Source: Saksenaea vasiformis B4078 (taxonomy: Eukaryota > Mucoromycota > Mucoromycetes > Mucorales > Saksenaeaceae). From it: DNA of 64,000 nt. The stretch spans positions 60,791 through 124,790 of the forward strand of contig JNDT01001358.1 in NCBI GenBank assembly GCA_000697055.1. The letters run 5' to 3'. How positions within the stretch are numbered: position 1 is the first letter of the stretch; every line of letters begins with the position of its first letter. Made by a program: the position numbers and the translations under genes. Below are positions 1 through 11,349 of the stretch, piece after piece. The notes under the pieces were generated by a model. It had not been told where the DNA came from. It saw only the letters and a list, made by a program, of their open reading frames with translations, and did no database searches.

Positions 1-598
1 CATTTGGAGAAGCTGATGACCGTGTCAAGGCCTTGTTGCGGGCAATGGGCTACAAGGTACTACTGTGGAATGTCGATCCAACGGACTACGATGTTTATAT
101 GATGAGCGACGCTTCCAAACGCATCCAAGGTGCATTTAAATTGGCAGCTGACGGTAACGACACTGGTCTGAATGCTCATGAAGATCCCGGTTTTATTAGT
201 TTACAGCATGGTAAATTTGTCGGATAATTTTTGGTAACCAATTCTTAACTCCCTTACGTATAGATCTCTACAAACAATCAATCGATCAGGTTCCAAAGAT
301 TATAGATCACCTCACGAATCTCGGCTATAAATTTATGACCGTGGCTGACTGTGTCGATGACAATGAACCTCACGATCTATTAGAGCATGTCGAAGCAGCT
401 CACGTCGGTCGGCTTTCCAATGCCACCGAGAATACCCCAAACATTGCCTCTACCATGTCATTGGGTTCCTCTTCCGGAACTTCTGCTGCTTCACCTACTG
501 TCCGAGCAAAAGCAACTGCGGCAGCTCCTGAAAGTGTTAAAGCGGGTCTTTTCAGTAGCATCGCACTCATGTGTGTGGTCGCCCTTCGGCTGTTTTAA
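1..598 (+). CDS. Chitin deacetylase-like polysaccharide deacetylase, 3' end (5' truncated by window)
   Basis: C-terminal part of a NodB-fold polysaccharide deacetylase. This family removes acetyl groups from cell-wall chitin to make chitosan, at the cell surface. The first exon is read from base 3 to 210, a 53-bp intron follows (211-263), and the last exon runs 264-598. The join restores the motif ISLQHD followed by LYKQ, the usual late motif of fungal chitin deacetylases. Other family signs are DDRVKALLRAMG and LWNVDPTDY. After the catalytic domain comes a Ser/Thr/Ala-rich stretch and a hydrophobic end (SIALMCVVALRLF), as expected of a GPI-anchored wall enzyme. The catalytic N-terminal half lies outside the window, so activity cannot be judged. 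Family call is firm; chitin as substrate is inferred. Confidence 0.88.
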
Positions 599-1029
599 TC
601 CCTAAAGGAAAAGGAAAAAATCAAATTCAATTTGTACGACAATCCCACGCAGTTATAGACAGTAATAAAGGCGTCCCAGTTCATGGAAGCTCTATCATGG
701 GAATCATCAAAAACAGATTGTACTTCAATACTTAGTTTCGTTTTTCTTGCAGTAATGATCATGACAAAGTTGGTGGCAAATATGTGTGTCGGTAGCGAAA
801 GGGTCATGGGAAAACAGCACAAGCGTTGCACAACACACCTGATAATGCTGATCCGGACACAGATGGAAAAATACAAAGATAGTTTTCTCTGGAATAGAAA
901 GTACATGCTCAGTATACGTAGCTCGACTAGTTTTAATTTCTACGAGTTGTTCTAATACTACATATATGTAATGTGAGTATATATAGAAGGGACTGTATCA
1001 AATTTATAAATAAAATGGATGTAATACAA
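599..1029. other. Intergenic, convergent 3' ends
   Basis: Shared 3' region of the chitin deacetylase-like gene (+) and the GPI-protein gene (-). AATAAA-like signals are visible on the plus strand near 663 and on the minus strand near 1005-1015. Short ORFs here have no recognisable features. Confidence 0.5.
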
Positions 1030-2032
1030 TTATGCCAGCCATCCAAACGCAAGCAAGACGGAGCCGACAGTGAGTAAACTAGGGTTGATTATGCCAGCAG
1101 CATTTCGGTTATCAACAGATTGCGCTGAAACAGTTTCATCATTTGCTGCTCCAGACTTGGAAGGGCTAGCCAAACCGCCATTGGAACCTGAAGAGGTAAT
1201 TGGGGGTGCAGCTTGAGATGAGGACGACGCTATTATGCCTGATGTGGCAGCTGACGTACCAGAAGAAACGGCAGGAGTTGTAGAAGAAGAAGGAGCAGTT
1301 GCACTACCGGTCGCAGCATTTCCACTGGAACTGCTGTTCAATGGTGTTTCCGTCGAAGTATTTGCGGTGGTTTGGCTAGCTGTAGTTGTAGTGGAGGTTG
1401 CTGCAGTCGTAGTACCCGTAGTTGCACCAGAGGTGGTGCCGGCGGCTGTCGTTGTCGGGCTGGACCCTCCGCCGGGACCACTGTAGTCACCAGGGATAAT
1501 ATGCTGGCATCCTTTCTCGGAGATTCCGCGGTTACAGTTTTTCGTATCATTCTGGATGGAAGATGGTAAATCGAAGCTGATCGACAAAGAAGGTCCAATG
1601 ACTTACACAGCACCGGATGCAATAGATATTGTTAACAGGCTCGATGAGGTTAACGTAATAGTCCCATCCAGCACATGAAGAACCTACAGGTGCCCTGATA
1701 TCGTACTGGCCGCCATCATCTGTAGCATTCAGCTTGGCCTTGGAGGGGTCGATCTGACCAGTAACTTGCACATAATCGTCCATAGCAACGTAGTGAGCAG
1801 AAGTAATGAAGCCGCTTGGTAAGGGATCGGCGCCTGTAGCTTTGGGCGTGCTGCCCATACAAAATGCGTTGGCGTTCCATTCAGTGTCTGCAATGTTTCG
1901 ATCAGAAGAATCTGTTGGTGGGAGGAAAATGCAGAAGTTTGTAGAATCAACAACCTGAGCAATCTGCCCCTTGGCTTGGGCCAAGGAAAACAACGATGCA
2001 GCGGCTAAGATGGAGCCAAGACGAAATTGCAT
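1030..2032 (-). CDS. Secreted GPI-anchored Ser/Thr-rich surface protein
   Basis: Two exons, 2032-1607 and 1551-1030, around a 55-bp intron with GTAAGT donor and CCAG acceptor; the product is 315 aa. The start MQFRLGSILAAASLF begins a clear signal peptide ending near SLAQAKG; an ATG further upstream would put charged residues in front of it, so 2032 was chosen. The mature N-terminal domain (about residues 22-165) is Cys-containing (NFCIFLPP, NAFCMGS, SSCAGWDYY, YCIRCC, NCNRG, EKGCQH). It is followed by a long Thr/Ser/Ala linker with many TTT and TTAA runs and a hydrophobic tail ending LLAFGWLA, the pattern of a GPI signal. The globular part resembles uncharacterised fungal surface proteins; no enzymatic motif is seen. 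Confidence 0.8.
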
Positions 2033-5000
2033 GTTAGCGAGGAAAGAGTGGTGATCTGAAAAGAAAAAAATGATTTTCAAAGTTCTTTTAGCTTATAAGA
2101 CAAATTATGTGCAACCAAATGTAACACATGCATTCGTTCCCAGCAACACGTCGGGTGTAGTGCTTCCCATTTTTTTCGCTTTTTTAAGACAATAACAGAG
2201 AATATGGTAACTTCCAACGAAGTATCGAACGTTCAGTTTATTTTTATTTTTTCCATATCAAGACATTTATCCCCTGCACTTTGTTATCGTGTCACTATGA
2301 TCGTTTCTCCGACCACGGCACACTTTAAATGTGAACAAAATCGCAGGGTGTAAGGATATTCTTCGTATACTTGTATCAGCCTTTGTTTTGACTCAATTTC
2401 ATTGAAATTGACAAATCGATTATACACATATTTGACTTTATGAGTTACAAAGGATGCATACCGGGATCGCCGCTGATTAATCATTGGGCCGAAGTGAATG
2501 CCAAGAATTCGAGGTTGTTTTCTTTCGTAACACGGACCACCGATTGGTGTGGGTAAACGATACGAAAAAAGCTATTATTAAATATACAGCAGGTACACGG
2601 TTCTATTCTTGGCGACTAGATCATGGAGGACCCTTTTGGTCACACAAGACATCAGTCAAATAGCCGATCATTTTCCATTGCGTTCTTCGACGTATCGATT
2701 CTCCGCAAAACCTGACGATAGAAAATTTTGTTTGGTATCTCTGTTCTAAGACAAAGTTTTGGGGTCGGGTGATAAATGAACGCCACGACAGGAAGAGATC
2801 TGAGATGCTATTAATCTCCTTTTTAGAATCAGGGATTATACTTGCTGTCCTTGGCTGTTGAGTATCCCGATCTAGGTTGAATGCAGATCTCCCGGTTAAG
2901 TGATTCTTCTATCATTGTATTGTTGGATAGCTTCCCTTGATTCAAATTATGAAAAAGTTCTTTAATTGGAAGATTTCAAGGCAACTGTTCACTCGCTTTA
3001 TGCAGTCAACACATTTCATCGAGGAGGTTGATGCCATACTTTTCTCATTTGATAGGGCAAGAATGATGGTAGGGCACATGCATAGCCATTTAATTTGATG
3101 TCAAAAATGATTGATTGAGCGCATCAAGGTACAAAAGGACTCCTGATTCATTTGACAAAAACACCTTTACATCCTTTACCCCGATGGGTATTTGCTGCAT
3201 CTTCCATATGAAAACCTGCATCTTCAAGAACATGGTATTACCTCTCCTACGCCTTTTCTTTTTTTTTTTCTTTTAAGACGATGTACCTATGCAATGATGT
3301 AAATACATTGTCAACCACCCCTGTTTCTTTAATGATATGGATTATGAGTATCAATTGGATGAAAGCATAAAAGAAAAAGAATACTGGTGCTCCGTCCTTG
3401 CTTATGCAAAGGTTGTCGGGAAGACGACATCAGTGAATCAGTTAGGAGAATATAAGTGCCTTAATTTAGAGAGCCAACAATCATAAGCACTTTTTTTTAA
3501 CGTCCAGAAAAAAACGAGGTATTGTCTCTCTTCATTGTTGCCCATACTAAAAACGGATCGCACACACAGACTTGATCCAAAATAGGTTCAAGCAATAGGG
3601 CATAGATCTAACCTACGTGCCGTAACCCCACGGAAGGATATACTGCGGCTGTGATATATAGGTGCATGGTTAAGTATATGTAAACCATCAATAACAACCA
3701 AATGTATTAGTGACAGTAGTAAAGAGCAAATGATCGAAAAGTTTCTTCTTTAAAAAAAAAGCACGGTCTACTCTGTGAAACAACCTCCCTGAAATAGCAG
3801 GAGGGCTGTTGTCTTTTTTTGACTTGTCAAGTGCTCATTTTGCCTGGCCAAATGACGGTAGATGACTGTACCAAATGGAGTAGACAACTCCTGGACTTTA
3901 ATCCGGACTTATGAAACTATCTTTCCCACTATAGGATTTTGGACTTATCCGATCCACATTGTTTTAGGGGAAGCAAAATGAATATTATATTATAATAGCG
4001 ACAAGTTGCAAAAGAGCCAACCGGTTTGTCGGATAACAACGAAACGTAGGATAGCGAATAGCGAATTCTGAGTTTAGCGTGCAGATGTAACAGCAATCCG
4101 GCGTATTTATTTCTACGGATGATCTACCATGGGCATAAGGTCCGAAATATGCTGTGCACCTTGCTGATCACACCATCGCTCAGACATTTTTTTCCCTTCT
4201 AGGGTGTGCATAAAGCATAGTTAGTATAAGAGGTTGTGCTTCAATCCATCTAAATCCCACCCCCTAGTGTGTGGGGGTTGGGATTTTTTATGCCCTCCCC
4301 CCTAAAAATTGTCAATTTAACTTTTTGATTACAACGTGCGTATTGACAACGAATAGGCTTGAACTAATAAAATGTAATAGATAAGAAAAAGTATATATCT
4401 GATAAGTATGTGCGTGAGAGTATACGTACTAGAAATGGAAATGTATATAGGTAGAGAGGTGTAGGTGGTTAGGTAGAAAGAAGAAGCATGAAGTTTATCG
4501 TAACTAGGGTTTAACTTTGTAATTAAACGAATATGGAGAAAGTATAAAGTCGATAACCCACAGACTATCGGAGTCGCCACCATTCATACCCTTCTTGCTA
4601 GTTGCGGATATCATCGGTACAACAATAGGCCTCTACCCCTCCCGAGATACTTGTAAGGAAATCTCCTGAACGATCCTCCACAAAGTCACCCCCTTCTTCG
4701 GAAGTTCTCCTTCTTTGTTCAAAGTGGCATCCATCTCCTTATAATGTTTCTCCTGGGATTTAACCAGATTTTCTCCCCCACATCATGTTGACAATGCTTC
4801 ATTTTGGAAAACTGCTTCCTGAAATCAATCACCAAAATACTTTGTCAATTGTGTGTGTGAATGAACAGAAAAATTATCTCTGTAAATAGTACATGTACTA
4901 AGCCCATTTAAACTTATGTTGACAGTGGGAATGCCTCCATTGACAGTGTTGTTTTCTAGACCCCTTCTTTTTTATTCCTGCCACCGCAAGGCCGCCGGCA

Positions 5001-5039
5001 GCGGTTCCATTTTTATCTATCACCCACCCACCTTTCATA
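2033..5039. other. Gene-free 3.0 kb region
   Basis: No coding region with plausible exons was found on either strand. Short ORFs (for example 2284-2484 and 4329-4583, minus) are AT-rich and featureless. The start holds the promoter of the minus-strand GPI-protein gene. The stretch is AT-rich with scattered homopolymer runs and one strong hairpin at 4252-4286. Confidence 0.5.
4252..4286. other. Strong GC-rich hairpin followed by a T run
   Basis: The left arm AAATCCCACCCCC pairs with GGGGG-TT-GGGATTT across an 8-base loop, with one bulged T. Six T residues follow directly. It lies in a long gene-free region. It could end an unrecognised Pol III transcript or be an element end; neither can be decided from sequence alone. 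Confidence 0.45.
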
Positions 5040-5627
5040 ACTAATGAAGGTCCAAGTCGCTAGTGCTTCAATTTTTTTATATGTACTAACCTCGTTCCGT
5101 TCCCTCTCTCCCCCCGCCCTCCTCGCTATCTCCCAGGTCTTTGGGCCGTATTACAGACACGCTCGCGTATGCCTATTTTTTCATCCACTGTATGTCAACC
5201 TTTGTTTCCCTTTTCGGCACTCTTCTATCCTATATATACAGTATATATTTGTTTTTGTGTTGTGTTTTTTCCTTGCATTAATATCATCCAACAACATACT
5301 TACCGTCTCACCCTTCTATTGTCTCCCTCTCAGTCACTTACTTAATCATAACTACAAAGAACCGACAATCAATCTCTCATTTGACTACGTGTTCTAAAGA
5401 AACGTTCGTTTACACTTTATTTCCAACCGTGTTTCCGATTGGTATTACACGAGTAAGCTCAGAAAAAGAAAGGGAAAAAAAAGGTTTCCTGTTACTATTT
5501 GGATCAAATCTCCAAACCCAATGGGAAACTTTTTTTTTTCCTTGTGAACAAAACCGCTCACTTTCTTCTTTCTTCTTCCTCTTTCTCTTTCTCTTTCTCT
5601 TTCTCTTATAGCTTAGCTTCCACCTGA
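5040..5627 (+). promoter_or_regulatory. Pyrimidine-rich promoter and leader of the CP2-like gene
   Basis: Long C/T-rich tracts (5060-5130, 5270-5345, 5540-5610) precede the CP2-like start. The tract ending TCTCTTATAG at 5610 looks like a splice acceptor, so the gene may carry an intron in its 5' UTR. ORFs read through here consist of Phe/Leu/Ser runs and look non-coding. Confidence 0.45.
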
Positions 5628-8259
5628 ATGATCTCAAGCCATCCTACCGCTTTTTATCCGCAATCTTTTGAAAGGTGAATATTTTTCATCCGCGACGTCA
5701 GCCGCTAAGACTGTTATCTTTTCATAGTGCTTTGCGTAACCGATTTACTCCTGAAGACGACGACATGGGATACAAACACGAATACTTTCATCAACGCAGC
5801 CATACATTTCCTTCGCATCCAAGTGTCTTAACGTCACCATTATCCCTTGAACTTCATCAACAACCACCAGCTTTTCCTCTTATTTCACCAACGCAGACAC
5901 CATCACCATCTGGATCACTCCTTCAAGAACATCTATCCATGTCACTTGCATACCCTTCAGTTTCACATTTTGATCAAAGCAAAGCAGCATGGAGTAGCAC
6001 TCCCACAACGGGTTATTCCGATGACAACCTTGTGTCACCTTATACCACCTCGTTATCCTCCGCGACGGTATCGCGGTGTACTTCGGGCCTTACCCCTCCG
6101 AGCGTGGGTAGCATGGCTTCCGTTGACTTGGATAATGCGTACGCCTTCTCATATGGCAAACGATGTGCCACTGTTAACATGGCTTATGACGTCAAGGACT
6201 GTTATCATGCACGTCAGGCAAGCACTGGTTCATATTTTCGCCCTCCTCCCCAATATTTCCCTGCTCCACCTTCGGATGTAATACTCCCACAAACAGAAGA
6301 AACTTTAAACTTGTAAGTTCTGGACACTGCTTTAGTTATCTCGGGATTTCTTTTTTCTTTTGTCGTTAATCAGTGGTGATCCTTGCGCTGAGCACAGCCG
6401 AAGGAGGGAAAAAGAAAAAAGGAAAAACAGTGAGAGAGAGAAAGAGGCAAAAAGGAAGCACAGATAACACATTGGTCACACAGCTTTTTTTTTTCCTTTT
6501 CCTTCTTCGTCCCTTTTACTAATCTATGCGTTGATCTTTTTTTTTTAGGCAGTTACGATTTAGTATCATACTTCAGAGTAAGTTGATTGATCAGACTATC
6601 CGAATAAGGCGAAGTTTAACCATAATTATAGCTCCTACGGCTGCTGCCCAACGACTCGAGGATTCCCCTATCACTTATTTGAACCGTGGTCAAGCTTACG
6701 CGGTCCAATTACGTGACCGACAGAATTACAAGGGTACCATTACAAGCACATTTGCATTGATGTTCCATGATCCTTCTCATCGAAAGGTCGCACTAAACTA
6801 CTGGAAGTTCTGGATCAGTCAACAAAAAAACCCGGAAGACGCCCGGGCCATCGATCTCGGTACGAGTTAATTAAAATTTCCAAATCATGTGTCTAACATT
6901 TTTATTTGCTTTTAGACGCCAACCAATCTACTGGCATCCATAACGTTCAATTTCCCAGTTTTGATCGCATCACGTTTGAATGGAACGGTTCACAAGGTGC
7001 CAAGATCTTTGTGCGCTTCAACTGTCTCTCTACCGATTTTTCACGCATCAAGGGTGTCAAAGGCATTCCCCTTCGAGCATACATGGAAAGCAAAGTTTCA
7101 AGTCCAGCTACACTCGATTACCAGTTTGCTGGCACCATTCAACCTAAATCGGACGACACAGGAAAGAAACAGGGTTCGGACGGAGATTCTTACGAATATA
7201 CAGAGAACTGCTTTTGTAAAATCAAGTTATTCCGAGATAAGGTAGATATTTTCTTTTTTTTTTAAAAAAAAATAAGTGTCACAACTCTAATTTCTATGCA
7301 CAGGGAGCTGAACGCAAAAACAAAGATGATGCAAAGCAGATCAGCAAGCAATTGAAAAAGATCATGGGTAAGCTACCAACGACGCTGAAGCCAGGAAAAA
7401 AGGAACCAGGCTAATCTTTTTCCGTTAGCAGAAGGAAACCCTAGCCAGCACCCACTATGGCTCTCATGCAGTCAACAGGCAAAGCCCGTTAGCGTTTTTA
7501 GCGAGATACCATCGTCGCCGACGTTAAAATGCATGGATGAACTGGAGGCGCAGCTCGCTGCAACATCGTCAAATGCACTCTACCCCTCCACCGCCTATAC
7601 GTCCTCCCCACCCGGCGTATCTTATGCTTATGCCTATTCGCCGTTGGCAGGCGGATCCTCAGCGGTCACTACACCTTCGGTTGATCAAAATGACCCTTTG
7701 GCTCTAGCGACTTCATTTCCCTGGCCATCAGGTGTCAAACGTTCGCATGCAGAGAGCAGCATCTTATCTCATGGTTCTGTTTCCCCCTCCGAGCCTTCGA
7801 AACGACAAAAGAAACGTAAGTAGTAGTTTCTTTTTTTCTTAAAAAATGCTCATGTGTCTTCTATTAGCTCTCTGTCTCTATGTGGATATAAAGACAACCC
7901 AGCATCAACGATTCCATGCACCAAAATCGCCATCCTCCTCTTCGTCATCTTCTTCAGCACCTGGAGAAAAAAATCAGCGCCTTAAACGCATCCTTCTCGA
8001 ACAACTAACAGTACAAGAGCTCATTACAAAGCTCTCATCTACTCTGTCCCTTCATCCTACCCAGGTATCCGAAGTATTATGGCGACGTCCTAAAAGCGCA
8101 AACGAAGCAATCGCAGCAAAACAAACTAAGAATAATCATGATGTCTTGATTTTGGTGGAAGATGCGGTCTTGGCTCAGCATTTTCCCGACAACACGGTGA
8201 TGGCGGTAGAATGGGAGATCAAATCTGACGGTACTGTGCGACTTCTACTCCAATTTTAA
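5628..8259 (+). CDS. CP2/grainyhead-family transcription factor
   Basis: Seven exons (5628-5674, 5728-6312, 6549-6859, 6916-7241, 7304-7367, 7429-7815, 7868-8259) give a 703-aa protein. Every junction keeps frame and most introns are about 50-60 bp; intron 2 is 236 bp. The start MISSHPTAFYPQSF was chosen because its 53-bp intron has a branch site and joins exactly into the Pro/Ser-rich exon 2. Residues about 245-400 hold the CP2 DNA-binding domain: YLNRGQAYAVQL, NYWKFWISQQ, FEWNGSQGAKIFVRFNCLS, DFSRIKGVKGIPLR. A basic coiled segment (ERKNKDDAKQISKQLKK) follows. The last exon ends with an LSF/grainyhead-type ubiquitin-like dimerisation domain (LYVDIKTTQHQRFHA, VLILVEDAVLAQ, VEWEIKSDGTVRLLL). 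In fungi this family controls cell-wall remodelling and conidial separation; the target genes here are unknown. Confidence 0.92.
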
Positions 8260-8558
8260 ATCTATCGAGAGACACAACCATGTTGACAGAGAGAGAGAAA
8301 AACGTTATTGAGCGAGAGAGAGAAAACAAAGACATCTCCCTCCTCTTTTCCTACTATTATTCTATGCACTACCATCACACCCATCCCTAAAGAGAGGGCT
8401 TCGCCTCTACTATGTTTTGTTCACAATTTCTTCTTTTTTTTCTTTTTTTACCCCGTGTATGTATGCTAACTTATTTGTTGTTGTTTTCCTTTCTACTCTC
8501 ACATGTATGATCCCCAGACATAAAAGAACTCGTCTTGCTTGGCCATGTCTTCTGCTCT

Positions 8559-8969
8559 TTAATCAATGAAAAATGTCATTTCTACCATTGCGACGCACTT
8601 CTGTCTTTGTGATACGTTTCGTTTCTCTGTCGGTAACGTGATCGTCACACCAAACAGTGTTTTAATTTTCAGGTGGTAACTTATGGATGTTTTGCAAACG
8701 CATTTGGGAACGACCTTCGGACAACCATGCCAAAAACATGTGATTGGTCGTCTTTTTTCCCGTACCCAAGCACGTACGACATGGGCCAATTTGTCATCCG
8801 TGGTTAGCTCTTCCCGATGGTCATCGGATTGACCAGAAAGCCCACGATCGGCTTGGTTACTGTTTTCAGAGGCACACCATGCTTGCTGTACAGCGGGTAT
8901 CTGATTCCGTAAAGTTTGCACATCTCGATTACGAATGGTGTAACGACCATTGGACAAAACAGACTCCAT
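8559..8969 (-). CDS. Doubtful small ORF, hypothetical protein
   Basis: An uninterrupted 136-codon ATG reading frame whose 3' end faces the CP2-like gene. The N-terminal half (residues 1-75) has ordinary protein composition with Gln, Asn and Arg; the C-terminal part holds CFWHGCP and CVCKTS and then looks random. No known family is recognised, no intron or signal sequence is obvious, and it could equally be a chance ORF or the last exon of a decayed gene. Confidence 0.25.
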   Translation of the reverse strand: MESVLSNGRYTIRNRDVQTLRNQIPAVQQAWCASENSNQADRGLSGQSDDHREELTTDDKLAHVVRAWVREKRRPITCFWHGCPKVVPKCVCKTSISYHLKIKTLFGVTITLPTEKRNVSQRQKCVAMVEMTFFID

Positions 8970-10237
8970 GCATCCATCCGTCGTAATAGTCTTTGTTTAC
9001 TCCTCTTAATGATTCACACTTTACCGTGGTTGCAATAGTTTTGGTTGGTCGAAACCATGCCAACTCCTTTACACGGTTTCTGGATCTTAACTTTTCTTAC
9101 GCCACAATTGCTTTCTAATTTCGAGGCAATCGGAGCACTCTATCTGCTAACACCAAAGATCAATTATGGCGTTCGTCATTTTGAGAATGCTGCAGCTGAA
9201 ACGCTTCTATCAGCTATGAACTTCGGATATGCACATTAAGCTTGAATGTTATTCCATAGTTCTCTTGAATGATGAACATAATTGGAGGAGACATGCTATG
9301 GATTGTAGGATCTAATGATGAATTTCTGCGCAATGATCTAATGGTAAACTTGATCTCTTCTCATCAGGTACCGTTCCAACCACTAACAAAACTGTGTTAC
9401 TCTTTGCACGTTATTTAACGAGATATTAATTTTGATCGGAAGCAAGTAAATGTAGCACAGTTTTGAGGCAAAACATGTCAAAAGTGGAGTAGGGTCTACG
9501 TAGTATTTCCAATGGCAGTACCTGATTCCACTGTTTATCACCTAGAACAGTTGGTTGATCATGTTGCACATTGATACTACGGAAGTATACATCACAGGTG
9601 TTTTGAATTCGTATCGATTGGTTATATTCTACGCTAGAATGATCACGATACGCGTCTGTTATCACGCCACTTTAGGGGTGCAGACTATTACAACCGTTAT
9701 GGATAGGAAGGTTGGGCACGGAATTGTCCCGAGAATTTCCTTTCTTTTGCGAATTTCCTCAACTCACATGTGCACGACTCCATACTCGACCACTGCATAT
9801 ACCGCATTTAGTATACCCATATTCTGCTGCTTGGAGATAAACCAAAATAAATTGTGCATTTTTCCGACGAGGTGGAACAGGTGAGACGAAGGTAGAAACT
9901 TTGATTATGTGTTTTGATCCTTGGAGTATGAAACAGGCATCTAGTAGGCGTCTTACAATAGAAATGAAGATACATGATAGACTTGCTTCTCTCTGTTCTT
10001 CATTCTGCTGGATTTGTGAGACGCACCTGCTGAATTCATAGATTCACAGAAAAGGCTGTGCATGAAAGCAAGAAAAAACAACAACGAAAAAAGCTTAGTT
10101 TAATCAAATGTAAGTGGGTGATGAGGATGTACAGTATAAAGTGACGATGATTCTTGATAATGGTGTATACAAATGTCTAAAGAAAAAGGCAGATTGGTAA
10201 GGTTGGTATTTACAATTATAATGCTTCCTGGCTAGGA
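8970..10237. other. Intergenic region without a supported gene
   Basis: Several short ORFs occur on both strands (9045-9239 plus, 9426-9665 minus, 9555-9884 plus). The minus ORF at 9426-9665 has protein-like composition, but no exon chain joins it to flanking sequence without stops. No promoter or repeat stands out. Confidence 0.4.
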
Positions 10238-11036
10238 TCACTGGAGACCAAGAAGTGAATCCAGCTCACGATTGCTACTCTGTAACGGATCCAATTTGAA
10301 ATCCACTCCGCTCATGTTAAGTACGCCATCAAAGTCATCAAGCCAGGTCATGTTGCCATTACTATCTGGTGGCGTAACTACGCTGGAGGCAGTGCTAGGG
10401 GTATAGCTTGCTGTTGTGTCATCTTCCTTGCTCAGCAAATGTTCGATATCTGCAAGGCTGTAACCTGTAGTTGGCGTGGCTGTGCGACGAACGTTAGATA
10501 TCTTCCTCTCGTACTATTTTTATCAAGGTTACCTTGTGCAGTACTGTCAAACGATAGCGTATTGGTGTTGATGGTAGGAATGGTGGATGTGGTGGCCACT
10601 GGCGGGAGATGAAGATCAACGGCAGTAGATGGACCCACGATGGTTTTCTTCGATGATACTGGAGCTTGTGGGGTATTTACACGTTTGCGACGTAGTGGGA
10701 GAGCATTGGGTATAGTTTCAACAAACGGATCAACTGAAGGCTGATCAAAGGGGTAGGCGCACTAAAAACAAAAGTTGATCGATCTGGTGACTTAAAAATT
10801 CTTTTCTTTACCTTGATATTGTCACACATGTGAATCTTACTACCGAAATGAATGAGGTATTCCTGTAGTTCAGACGAACACAATGGACATGATTGCCCAG
10901 CACGGTACTCGGTTGATGGCATGCTGTTGGCAAAAAACCCAAGCGATCGCGAATTTTCGAGAGGATGATACTGTATCGAAGCCACCGAAAAACAGTCCTG
11001 TTCCTTTCTCTCGAAGTGTTCTCGGCAAATTGACAT
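10238..11036 (-). CDS. Small protein with USPL1-like Cys4 zinc motif
   Basis: Three exons (11036-10812, 10761-10533, 10464-10238) separated by introns of 50 and 68 bp give 226 aa. Residues about 49-80 contain CPLC, then HMCDNIKC and AYPF; the second Cys pair is created by the first splice, which supports the join. This spacing (CPxC ... C-x4-C-x-YP) resembles the N-terminal zinc motif of the SUMO isopeptidase USPL1, but no protease domain follows. The rest is a low-complexity linker with a basic KR patch (PLRRKRVN) and an acidic C-terminus (MTWLDDFDGVL, LDSLLGLQ) reminiscent of an activation or interaction segment. An alternative start at 10922 would remove 38 residues. Function unknown; a nuclear adaptor role is a guess. 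Confidence 0.7.
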
Positions 11037-11349
11037 TGAATAACTTTTACGGTTTTTTTTGAAAATGAGTTTGCGCCGCCCGTGACAATTGTTTGCGTTG
11101 AACGGAAAATAAATATTGCGCTAAAAAATTCATTAATTCACAAACGCATACATACTGTAACATACGTACTTTAACATTATTTGGTTTCCATCCATGCAAA
11201 CAAGTATCACGAGCAGCGTTACACATTTACTGTTTAGCATCATGTCCATAAATCATCAAGCAAGGACTTACCGAAACGAGTTCTGAAGCGGGAAATCAGT
11301 GTCAATGATAAGAATTTTCGTCAAAGATCAAAGTACGTACCGTAGAAAT
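11037..11349 (-). other. Downstream flank of the Fanzor gene
   Basis: 313 bp between the Fanzor stop codon and the next gene's start. In Fanzor and TnpB loci the guide RNA often overlaps or lies just beyond the 3' end of the coding region, so a guide RNA could be encoded here on the minus strand. No terminal repeat or convincing fold was identified by eye. The region also holds the promoter of the neighbouring Cys4-motif gene. Confidence 0.3.

Noticed and set aside
1235..1486. Val/Ala/Pro-rich plus-strand ORF
   Set aside because: Antisense of the Thr/Ser-rich linker of the GPI protein; repetitive codons keep the opposite strand open by chance.
5044..5397. 117-codon plus-strand ORF before the CP2-like gene
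   Set aside because: Consists of Phe/Leu/Ser/Tyr from CT-rich promoter sequence. No domain, and it overlaps the likely leader.
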